Shown piece after piece: positions 58,637 through 64,000 of a stretch of DNA of 64,000 nucleotides; the stretch's first letter is position 1; every line of letters begins with the position of its first letter. Where the stretch lies: assembly GCA_964523145.1 (NCBI GenBank), contig CAZFYB010000004.1:1-64000 (forward strand), in the 5' to 3' direction. Below the pieces are notes generated by a model. The model was not told where the DNA came from and did no database searches. It saw nothing but the letters and a program-made list of their open reading frames with translations. The translations under genes were made by a program, and so were the position numbers. Source of the stretch: Microsaccharimonas sp964523145 (GTDB lineage: Bacteria; Patescibacteriota; Saccharimonadia; Saccharimonadales; Saccharimonadaceae).

Positions 58637-60217
58637 ATGCCACGTAAAATAAACAGAGAACGAATTACTTCATCGCTCGTTTCCGCCACGGGTTCGCTTT
58701 TGCGTGGCCAAAAAGGAATTGAAGAACGATTGGGCGATTTGTTGCATGATGTGCAGATAAATCGGGTATATGCTGACGGCAAAACATTTGTTGATTTAAC
58801 GCCGGCAAAACGGGTGAAGTCTATTCGTGAAGAATACAACATGCTTCGTAAAGACCCTGATTTTGATTTACGAGAGTTTGTGACGCGGCATTTCCATAAA
58901 CCTACGCTTGGGGCTTCTGATCAGTCGTATGCAAGTAATGCTGATCATGCGCCAATCGAACACATTAATGAGCTATGGAATGTACTCGAGCGCCGTAACC
59001 GGGTGACGCGCGGTTCATTACTCGCTTTACCGTATAAATATATCGTTCCTGGTGGTCGTTTTAACGAACAATTTTATTGGGATAGTTATTTTATTATGCT
59101 CGGCTTGGCCGCTGAAGATAAATGGCATGAAATTGAAGACATGATTAAAAACTTTGCGTATCAAATACGTAAGTATGGGTATATCCCGACCGCTAACCGT
59201 TCATACTTGCTAAGCCGCTCGCAGCCGCCACTTTTTTCACATATGGTGCAGTTACTCGCCACTCATAAAGGTAAGAACGTGCTTCGTGAATACTTACCGT
59301 ACATGCTGACCGAATACCGATTTTGGATGCGGGGTAAAAGCCAACTATCCAAAACTGAACATCGAGCTTACCGTCGTTTAGTACAAATGCCTAATGGGGC
59401 ATTGTTGAATCGTTATTACGACAACAAAACAACGCCACGCCCCGAATCGTTGACTGAAGACATCGAAACCGCCGAAGCTGCCGGAACACGTGATAGTGGA
59501 CGGCTGTACTTGCATATTCGTGCAGCTGCAGAATCAGGTTGGGATTTTAGTTCGAGGTGGTTTTTAGATCCGCATGACCTCGCAACGATTCACACTGCTG
59601 ATATCGTACCGGTTGACCTTAATAGTTTGTTGTATCACCTAGAATCAACCATCGCTGCTGGGTATAAGGCAATGGTAAACCCGGTGAGCGCTAAGCTATT
59701 CGAGAAAAAAGCAGCTAATCGTAAGAATGCGATTAATGAATATTTGTGGAACAAGCGACAAGGTTTTTACCGCGACTACAACGCGCATCACGGCAAATTC
59801 ACCCCTGTTGAAAGTGTCGCAGCGGTGTTCCCGTTGTTTGTCGGGATTGCTTCTAAAGAGCAAGCTGATTTGGTTGCAAAACGATTAGAAAAGAAATACC
59901 TACAAAAAGGCGGACTGTTAACTACGCTTATTAACAACGGCCAGCAATGGGATGCACCAAATGGATGGGCGCCGCTACAGTGGGTGAGCTACGAAGGCTT
60001 GCGGCGTTACGATCAAGATGATCTTGCTGAAGAAGTGCGCAAACGTTGGCTCCATGTGAATGAGTTAGTGTATGCCTCTTCGCAAAAGTTTATCGAAAAA
60101 TATAACGTAATGAATGACGATGGTTTAGGCGGTGGTGGTGAATACGAACTGCAAGACGGCTTTGGGTGGACCAATGGTGTATATGCAGCACTATTGGCGC
60201 ATCGACCTAAAAAATAG
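58637..60217 (+). CDS. GH37 trehalase, cytoplasmic
   Basis: The 526-residue enzyme hydrolyses trehalose to two glucose. Family signatures are PGGRFNEQFYWDSYF (signature 1), QWDAPNGWAPLQ (signature 2), the catalytic Asp in ESGWDFSSRW and the glycine-rich GGGGEYELQDGFGWTNGV. No signal peptide is seen, so it acts inside the cell. TATACT (58622-58627) lies 9 nt before the ATG. Its 3' end overlaps the convergent rarA by 11 nt. The glucose could enter glycolysis. Confidence 0.93.
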   Translation: MPRKINRERITSSLVSATGSLLRGQKGIEERLGDLLHDVQINRVYADGKTFVDLTPAKRVKSIREEYNMLRKDPDFDLREFVTRHFHKPTLGASDQSYASNADHAPIEHINELWNVLERRNRVTRGSLLALPYKYIVPGGRFNEQFYWDSYFIMLGLAAEDKWHEIEDMIKNFAYQIRKYGYIPTANRSYLLSRSQPPLFSHMVQLLATHKGKNVLREYLPYMLTEYRFWMRGKSQLSKTEHRAYRRLVQMPNGALLNRYYDNKTTPRPESLTEDIETAEAAGTRDSGRLYLHIRAAAESGWDFSSRWFLDPHDLATIHTADIVPVDLNSLLYHLESTIAAGYKAMVNPVSAKLFEKKAANRKNAINEYLWNKRQGFYRDYNAHHGKFTPVESVAAVFPLFVGIASKEQADLVAKRLEKKYLQKGGLLTTLINNGQQWDAPNGWAPLQWVSYEGLRRYDQDDLAEEVRKRWLHVNELVYASSQKFIEKYNVMNDDGLGGGGEYELQDGFGWTNGVYAALLAHRPKK

Positions 60218-61379
60218 TTTCGTCTTTTAAATCATCCGGTAAAAAGCCTTTGTTGTGCTTAAAGTCAGCTTCCCATTTATAGCCTTTGGCATAACCAAGG
60301 TCTTTCATAAGTTTTGTTGGGGCATTGCGTAAATGCAGAGGAACAGGTGAGTCGGAGTACTGCTTTGCGAGTGCTTGTGCTTTATTCATCGCGTTCGTTG
60401 TTTGTCGCGACTTCTCGCTTTTTGCCAGTGCGGCGGCAACGTGAAACAAAATATAACTTGATTCAGGCATGCCAATTCGTTCGACAGCCTGAAACGCATT
60501 GAGTGCTAATCCTAAGGCGCCATTACCGGCTAGGCCAATATCTTCTGAAGCAAAGATCAGCATACGCCGCGCAATAAACTTCGGATCTTCGCCGGCATCA
60601 ATCATACGAGCAAGGTAGTATAGCGTGGCATCGACATTGCTGCCGCGCATACTTTTAATGAAAGCTGAAATAACGTTATAGTGCATTTCGCCTTTTTTAT
60701 CGTAGCCAGGTAATCGTTTTTGAGCCGCGGTTTTCACTGTTTCAATAGTTACTTTTTTCGCCATACTGAGAGCAAGTTCTAGGTTACCTAAAGCAACGCG
60801 GGCATCGCCGCCTGAAAGCTCGGCTAGGTATTCGAGTGCATCAACGTTCACGCGTTTGGTTACTTTTTCAAGCTCAAGGGCGCGTTGCAAAATAGAAACA
60901 ATTTCAGGTTTAGTCAGTGGCTCAAGTACTAATACGCGGCTTCGGCTAAGCAGTGGGGTAATGACTTCAAAACTTGGGTTTTCGGTGGTTGCACCAATGA
61001 GCGTGATGAGCCCAGATTCAACATGGGGTAAAAACGCATCTTGCTGGGCTTTATTAAAGCGGTGGATTTCATCAACAAACAGAATGGTGCGTAGTTGTAG
61101 GTTCCAGTTTTGCCGAGCATGCTCGACAACGCGCTCGACATCTTTTTTGCCACTGGTTACAGCCGAAAGCTCAATGAATTCAGCCTGTACTTCACGAGCA
61201 ATAATACGAGCCAGAGTTGTTTTACCGCTGCCTGGCGGGCCCCATAACAACAAACTTACTGGTTCGCGGTTTTTAACAATTTGGCGAAGAATTTCCTTAT
61301 TTCCTAATAGGTGTGTTTGGCCGATCACTTCATCAAGTGTTTGGGGGCGCATACGTTCAGCTAAAGGAATTCGGGCCAT
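60207..61379 (-). CDS. rarA: Replication-associated recombination protein A (RarA/MgsA)
   Basis: The 390-residue clamp-loader-like AAA+ ATPase works at stalled forks. N-terminal PLAERMRPQTLDEVIGQTHLLG, Walker A GPPGSGKTTLA, Walker B ILFVDEIHRFNKAQQDA, sensor 1 GATTENPSFEV and the C-terminal tetramerisation domain (HYNVISAFIKSMRGSNVDATLYYLARM) are present. TATAAT on the - strand (61391-61386) lies 6 nt before the ATG, indicating a leaderless message. Confidence 0.95.
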   Translation of the reverse strand: MARIPLAERMRPQTLDEVIGQTHLLGNKEILRQIVKNREPVSLLLWGPPGSGKTTLARIIAREVQAEFIELSAVTSGKKDVERVVEHARQNWNLQLRTILFVDEIHRFNKAQQDAFLPHVESGLITLIGATTENPSFEVITPLLSRSRVLVLEPLTKPEIVSILQRALELEKVTKRVNVDALEYLAELSGGDARVALGNLELALSMAKKVTIETVKTAAQKRLPGYDKKGEMHYNVISAFIKSMRGSNVDATLYYLARMIDAGEDPKFIARRMLIFASEDIGLAGNGALGLALNAFQAVERIGMPESSYILFHVAAALAKSEKSRQTTNAMNKAQALAKQYSDSPVPLHLRNAPTKLMKDLGYAKGYKWEADFKHNKGFLPDDLKDETIF

Positions 61380-61385
61380 TCATTT

Positions 61386-61391
61386 ATTATA
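61386..61391 (-). promoter_or_regulatory. Leaderless -10 box of rarA
   Basis: TATAAT (read on the - strand) ends 6 nt before the ATG at 61379. Confidence 0.6.
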
Positions 61392-61435
61392 CCCTCGATT
61401 GGGGTGCATGTCATATGCAAAACAGTGGTGAGAGA

Positions 61436-61464
61436 TTTACATTTTAATTAAAATATGCTATAAT
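61436..61464 (+). promoter_or_regulatory. Promoter of the LCP gene
   Basis: TTTACA, a 17-nt spacer and TATAAT (61459-61464). The ATG lies 98 nt downstream, giving a leader of about 90 nt. Confidence 0.65.
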
Positions 61465-61561
61465 ATGGATGTGCGAATGATATCCTGTGAAGGAAGTCAT
61501 TCAACCTGATCTTTAATATATCGACTACCGGCTTAATTGCCCCAATCCCCGAGGAGGGATC

Positions 61562-62593
61562 ATGAGTGAGACTGAAGATTTTGTCTTCGAAGAAGTACCC
61601 GTCAAACGCCCGACTCGTTTCGGGAAGGTGATCTTTTGGTTCATCGTTATGGGAGCGGTTATCGGTCTGGGCTTCTTTGCCTGGGCGATGATCAAGGCCG
61701 CTCCGGTGACGGCGACCATGCCGGCCGCTGAAGAAGATCGAGGTATCGATGGCTACGTAGCCCCCAGCTCGCCTACCGTTGTTGAAGATGACGGAACCGA
61801 GCACGAGCCGGTGAATATCCTGCTTATGGGTGTTGACACTCGAGGTAAGCTGACGCGCGAGGAAGCCCTTTCGGGTAACCAAACTGGCACTCGCTCTGAC
61901 GTGATGATGAACATCAATCTTCCTGGCAACAAGAAGAATTCGATGATGAGCATCATGCGTGACTCGTGGGTACCCGTTCCTTGTATGCGTGGAAACGCAG
62001 CCAAGATCAATGCGGCATTCGCGGGCGGCGGTGTGCAGTGTGCTGTTGCAACGGTTGAACAGCAACTCGACCAGCGCATCGATCATTTCGTGGTCATTGA
62101 CTTCGAAGCTACCAAGGCAGCGATCGACAAGATGGGCGGCATCACTATCGACAACCCCACTCGGTTCGTCTCGTCCCACATGCGTGGGTACGTGTTCGAG
62201 CAGGGCCCGATTCACCTGGATGGTGAGCATGCTCTCGCATTCGTGCGTGAGCGGTATGCTTTTGCCACCGGTGATGATACTCGTATCCAAAACCAACGCC
62301 TGTTCTTGTCGGCATTTATGGAGAAATTCATGACCTTCGACAAAGCAACGATGGTGCAGATGCTGCTGAGCATGCAACCGTACGTGACGACCGATGATCG
62401 CCTGACAATCGAACGCCTTCTGGAGCTCGCCGATCAACTATCAGGAGCGACCTGGGCATCCGGGAAACTCCCCACGAGCGGTGGCGGCTGGGAAGGTAGC
62501 CAGAATGTGGTGTACGTTGACGAGGCCAAGCGCCTTGAAATGCAACGTGCGCTAGACGAAGGTGAGCTCGCCAGCTTCCTCGCCCAGCAGTAG
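61562..62593 (+). CDS. LytR-CpsA-Psr (LCP) family cell-wall glycopolymer ligase
   Basis: The 343-residue protein has an N-terminal cytoplasmic part, one membrane helix at about 21-42 (VIFWFIVMGAVIGLGFFAWAMI) and an extracellular LCP domain: NILLMGVDTRG, GTRSDVMM, SIMRDSWVPVP, KINAAFAGGG and ERYAFATGDDTRIQNQR, with the conserved Asp/Arg residues that bind polyprenyl pyrophosphate. It probably attaches a glycopolymer to peptidoglycan. GAGGAGGG is a strong Shine-Dalgarno sequence. Codons are G/C-ending, unlike the flanking genes, suggesting acquisition from a high-G+C donor. Confidence 0.92.
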   Translation: MSETEDFVFEEVPVKRPTRFGKVIFWFIVMGAVIGLGFFAWAMIKAAPVTATMPAAEEDRGIDGYVAPSSPTVVEDDGTEHEPVNILLMGVDTRGKLTREEALSGNQTGTRSDVMMNINLPGNKKNSMMSIMRDSWVPVPCMRGNAAKINAAFAGGGVQCAVATVEQQLDQRIDHFVVIDFEATKAAIDKMGGITIDNPTRFVSSHMRGYVFEQGPIHLDGEHALAFVRERYAFATGDDTRIQNQRLFLSAFMEKFMTFDKATMVQMLLSMQPYVTTDDRLTIERLLELADQLSGATWASGKLPTSGGGWEGSQNVVYVDEAKRLEMQRALDEGELASFLAQQ

Positions 62594-62621
62594 GGCAACG
62601 TTCGGTAGTCGATGATCAGTA

Positions 62622-62686
62622 GGAGAGTGTGGAAGCCCCCGAGCCTGCGAGTTTACTCGTGCTCGGGGCTTCTGCCTCTCCTTTTT
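62622..62686 (+). terminator. Terminator of the LCP gene
   Basis: A multi-part stem: GGAGAG/CTCTCC, GAAGCCCC/GGGGCTTC, GAGC/GCTC and an inner GCGAG/CTCGT around TTTA, followed by CTTTTTC. It is far more stable than the terminators of the AT-rich genes. Confidence 0.85.
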
Positions 62687-62695
62687 CATTGCAAA

Positions 62696-62722
62696 TAAAA
62701 AACCTCAACAAACGTTGAGATA
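62696..62722 (-). terminator. Terminator of tRNA-Phe
   Basis: On the - strand CTCAAC-GTTT-GTTGAG is followed by GTTTTTTATTTG. Confidence 0.8.
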
Positions 62723-62728
62723 ATTTAT

Positions 62729-62804
62729 TGGTGGCTCCTCCCAGACTCGAACTGGGGACACGCGGCTCTTCAGGCCGCTGCTCTACCAGCTGAGCTAAAG
62801 AGCC
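62729..62804 (-). tRNA. tRNA-Phe (anticodon GAA)
   Basis: On the - strand, acceptor GGCTCTT pairs with AGGAGCC, the anticodon stem is GCGGC/GCCGC with loop CTGAAGA, and the T-loop is GTTCGAGTC. CCA is encoded. Confidence 0.97.
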
Positions 62805-62907
62805 ATTTGTGGTATGCGTACTGAACTATTGTAAAGAAATAGAGGTGATTTTTCAATAGAGAGGTGTAAAAGGGGTTAAAACAGTTGAAAATACCACCTC
62901 TCCTGCG

Positions 62908-62913
62908 TATAAT
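62908..62913 (+). promoter_or_regulatory. -10 box of tRNA-Gly
   Basis: TATAAT ends 12 nt before the tRNA 5' end. Confidence 0.6.
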
Positions 62914-62925
62914 ACAACAGAGCAT

Positions 62926-63002
62926 GCGGGTGTAGCTCAGTTGTTTAGAGCGCGTCCTTGCCAAGGACGAGGTCCAGGGTTAGAGTCCCTGTACCCGCAC
63001 CA
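62926..63002 (+). tRNA. tRNA-Gly (anticodon GCC)
   Basis: Acceptor GCGGGTG pairs with TACCCGC (one G-T), anticodon stem CGTCC/GGACG with loop TTGCCAA. CCA is encoded at 63000-63002. The T-loop reads GTTAGAGTC, where GTTCGANTC is usual, a mild variant. The last 26 nt are repeated 140 nt downstream. Confidence 0.93.
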
Positions 63003-63040
63003 ATAAAAACGACCTAGTTTACTAGGTTATTTTTATTGGT
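63003..63040. terminator. Palindromic terminator after tRNA-Gly
   Basis: ACCTAGT-TT-ACTAGGT is flanked by AATAAAAA and TTTTTATT, so it works on both strands. Confidence 0.75.
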
Positions 63041-63056
63041 AAGAGATTTGCGCTGT

Positions 63057-63142
63057 AACCCTGGACCTCGTGAAATAATATAAGTCCAGGGTAGCCCAGC
63101 GAGCTAAGGCGAGCTGGGGTTAGAGTCCCTGTACCCGCACCA
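63057..63142 (+). repeat. Rearranged tRNA-Gly fragments (inverted 14-mer and direct 26-mer)
   Basis: Positions 63057-63070 are the exact reverse complement of tRNA-Gly 62968-62981. Positions 63117-63142 are an exact direct repeat of its last 26 nt including CCA (62977-63002). Between them, ACCCTGGAC/GTCCAGGGT and CCCAGC/GCTGGG form hairpins. Duplicated tRNA 3' ends are typical of integration sites. Confidence 0.75.
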
Positions 63143-63222
63143 TTAGAACCCAAAAGAACTATTAATAGTATAGTTTCTAATTAATAAGACCGTATTGGTC
63201 TTATTTTTTAACTTAAGTGTAA

Positions 63223-63252
63223 TTGACACAGTACCCCCTAGGGGTATATTAT
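63223..63252 (+). promoter_or_regulatory. Promoter and CsoR-type operator of the metal-repressor operon
   Basis: TTGACA (63223-63228) is followed after 16 nt by TATATT (63245-63250), or after 18 nt by TATTAT. The spacer is filled by TACCCC-CTA-GGGGTA (63232-63246), the G/C-tract palindrome recognised by CsoR-type repressors. The ATG is only 6-8 nt past the -10 box, so the mRNA is leaderless. Confidence 0.75.
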
Positions 63253-63258
63253 TAATAT

Positions 63259-63534
63259 ATGATTATTGAGCTAAAAAAACGTGCATTACATCGAACTAAG
63301 ATACTTGAAGGTCAAATGCGGGGTGTTCAAAAGATGATTGAGAACGAAGACTATTGTATGAACATTCTCACCCAGAGCTTGGCAATTCAAAAGTCAATTA
63401 GCTCTCTCAATAAGCTAATACTTGAAAATCACATACGTACCCACGTAAAAGATAGCTTCAACTCAGATAAAGATGACGAAGAAACTATAGCCGAACTGCT
63501 TAGTCTGTACGAGTTAAACGTAAAGGGTAAATAA
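63259..63534 (+). CDS. CsoR/RcnR-family metal-sensing repressor
   Basis: The 91-residue all-helical DUF156 protein binds DNA as a tetramer and releases it on metal binding. HRTKILEGQMRGVQKMIENEDYC is typical helix 1-2 sequence. The metal set is C33, H58 and H62: position 62 is His where copper CsoR has Cys, as in nickel/cobalt RcnR, but the N-terminal His of RcnR is missing. A CsoR-type operator covers its own promoter, so it should be self-regulated. Its stop is one base before the next start. Confidence 0.9.
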   Translation: MIIELKKRALHRTKILEGQMRGVQKMIENEDYCMNILTQSLAIQKSISSLNKLILENHIRTHVKDSFNSDKDDEETIAELLSLYELNVKGK

Positions 63535-63535
63535 C

Positions 63536-63901
63536 TTGAAGTTTATAACTGTATTAAAACATTCGTCAGTTCTACTCGCAGTAATACTTCTTAACTCTGT
63601 TAGCCACGCATCAGCAATGATAGCTATACCGTCTCACGAAATGAATGGTATGAGCCACAGTTCTGGTGATGCAGGTTCTTGTGCAACTCTTTGTCGCACG
63701 GCTCTTGTCAGTAGAGATACGAACGATACAAATCGTCCAGATAACCAAGATGATGATACTGAGCCAGAAGTGCCATTTTACTTATCACTTCAAGCAAACA
63801 GTGTGAGTGAAAAGGAGTTAAGGCAAAAATTATATGCTGATGCCATAAAACCGCCGCCGAAAGTACCTGTCTATATTCTGTATGGTGTATTCCGAGTTTA
63901 G
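63536..63901 (+). CDS. Secreted small protein with Met/His/Cys motif, metal-linked
   Basis: The 121-residue protein probably starts at TTG 63536, with AAAGGG about 10 nt upstream. A signal peptide ends near residue 26 (SVLLAVILLNSVSHASA). The mature part starts with HEMNGMSHSSGDAGSCATLC, a cluster of Met, His and Cys suited to binding Cu(I). An acidic linker (DNQDDDTEPE) and a hydrophobic C-terminus (VPVYILYGVFRV) follow. It lies one base after the repressor gene, so it is likely induced by the same metal. No family is firmly recognised. Confidence 0.72.
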   Translation: MKFITVLKHSSVLLAVILLNSVSHASAMIAIPSHEMNGMSHSSGDAGSCATLCRTALVSRDTNDTNRPDNQDDDTEPEVPFYLSLQANSVSEKELRQKLYADAIKPPPKVPVYILYGVFRV

Positions 63902-63951
63902 GAGCTATCTGTTTAATCGGATACTACTTAATAAATAACTTTGGAGAAATT

Positions 63952-64000
63952 ATGAAAAAGAATAAATACGGCATAGTTGTTATCGCTACCATTCTTGTTA
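63952..64000 (+). CDS. Start of a membrane or exported protein, cut by the window end
   Basis: The ATG at 63952 has GGAG 5 nt upstream. The 16 visible residues (MKKNKYGIVVIATILV) look like a signal peptide or first membrane helix. It probably belongs to the same metal-response operon. Confidence 0.6.
   Translation, partial: MKKNKYGIVVIATILV

Noticed and set aside
61448..62437. 330-codon minus-strand frame opposite the LCP gene
   Set aside because: It is a shadow of the G+C-rich LCP gene, which shows all family motifs; the minus frame lacks a start signal and is His/Arg-rich as expected for antisense translation.
1..64000. TGA recoded as glycine (SR1/Gracilibacteria code)
   Set aside because: Several conserved genes end at TGA exactly where their families end (for example the YdcF-like, M24 and cassette genes), and no in-frame TGA was needed to extend a conserved protein.

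Overview
The window reads as a compact, moderately AT-rich bacterial chromosome from the Candidate Phyla Radiation, most likely Candidatus Saccharibacteria (TM7). This is inferred from gene content, not from a marker gene. Supporting signs are a Gram-positive type of envelope gene set (an RpfB-like muralytic protein, a YabE-like 3D-domain protein, MltG, a LysM-CHAP hydrolase, an LCP ligase and an LPxTG surface protein), type IV prepilins with very large heads, short core enzymes (a 626-residue AlaRS, a divergent FolD), many gene overlaps and several conserved unknowns. TGA is used as a stop codon (for example at 25176, 53562 and 9234), so the recoded SR1/Gracilibacteria lineages are excluded.

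Layout. 1-5.8 kb: tRNA-Lys, a prepilin, a small membrane protein, folD, a divergent two-component pair and an LPxTG protein. 5.8-9.4 kb: a G+C-rich accessory cassette of two divergent operons around a roughly 0.5 kb regulatory region. 9.4-13.0 kb: tRNA-Glu and pyk-pgk-tpiA. 13.0-22.7 kb: a membrane protein, UvrD/PcrA, then the rpfB-ksgA-yabE group, a prepilin, metG and tatD. 22.8-28.1 kb: a conserved unknown, cysteine desulfurase, a YdcF-like protein, mnmA and alaS. 28.1-36.5 kb: an unknown, ftsA, a membrane protein with a baseplate-J-like segment, ruvX, mltG, the LysM-CHAP protein and obgE. 36.5-37.1 kb: a structured transcript with a 40-codon G+C-rich ORF. 37.2-50.6 kb: exonuclease I, uvrA, a GH13 enzyme, DedA, ribosomal protein L25, an ABC exporter, DUF1801, trhO, HdeD and uvrC. 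50.6-56.4 kb: a prepilin with an RCC1 propeller, an M24 peptidase, a YvlD-like protein, secG, a peptide-binding protein, tRNA-Val and tRNA-Leu. 56.4-62.7 kb: a small membrane protein, typA, trehalase, rarA and a G+C-rich LCP gene. 62.7-64 kb: tRNA-Phe, tRNA-Gly with a duplicated 3' end, then a CsoR-type repressor and putative metal-handling genes running off the edge.

Functional themes. Lower glycolysis, nucleotide excision repair (UvrA, UvrC, UvrD), tRNA U34 modification (cysteine desulfurase with MnmA; TrhO), peptidoglycan remodelling and surface attachment are all represented. Two gene-expression styles coexist. Most housekeeping genes have a TATAAT-like box only 6-11 nt before the start codon and no Shine-Dalgarno sequence, which implies leaderless mRNAs. 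A minority, including all the G+C-rich loci, have a -35/-10 promoter with a 17-nt spacer, a long structured leader, a strong Shine-Dalgarno sequence and strong terminator hairpins. This contrast, the G+C-rich cassettes and the RCC1-headed prepilin are the most unusual things in the window.
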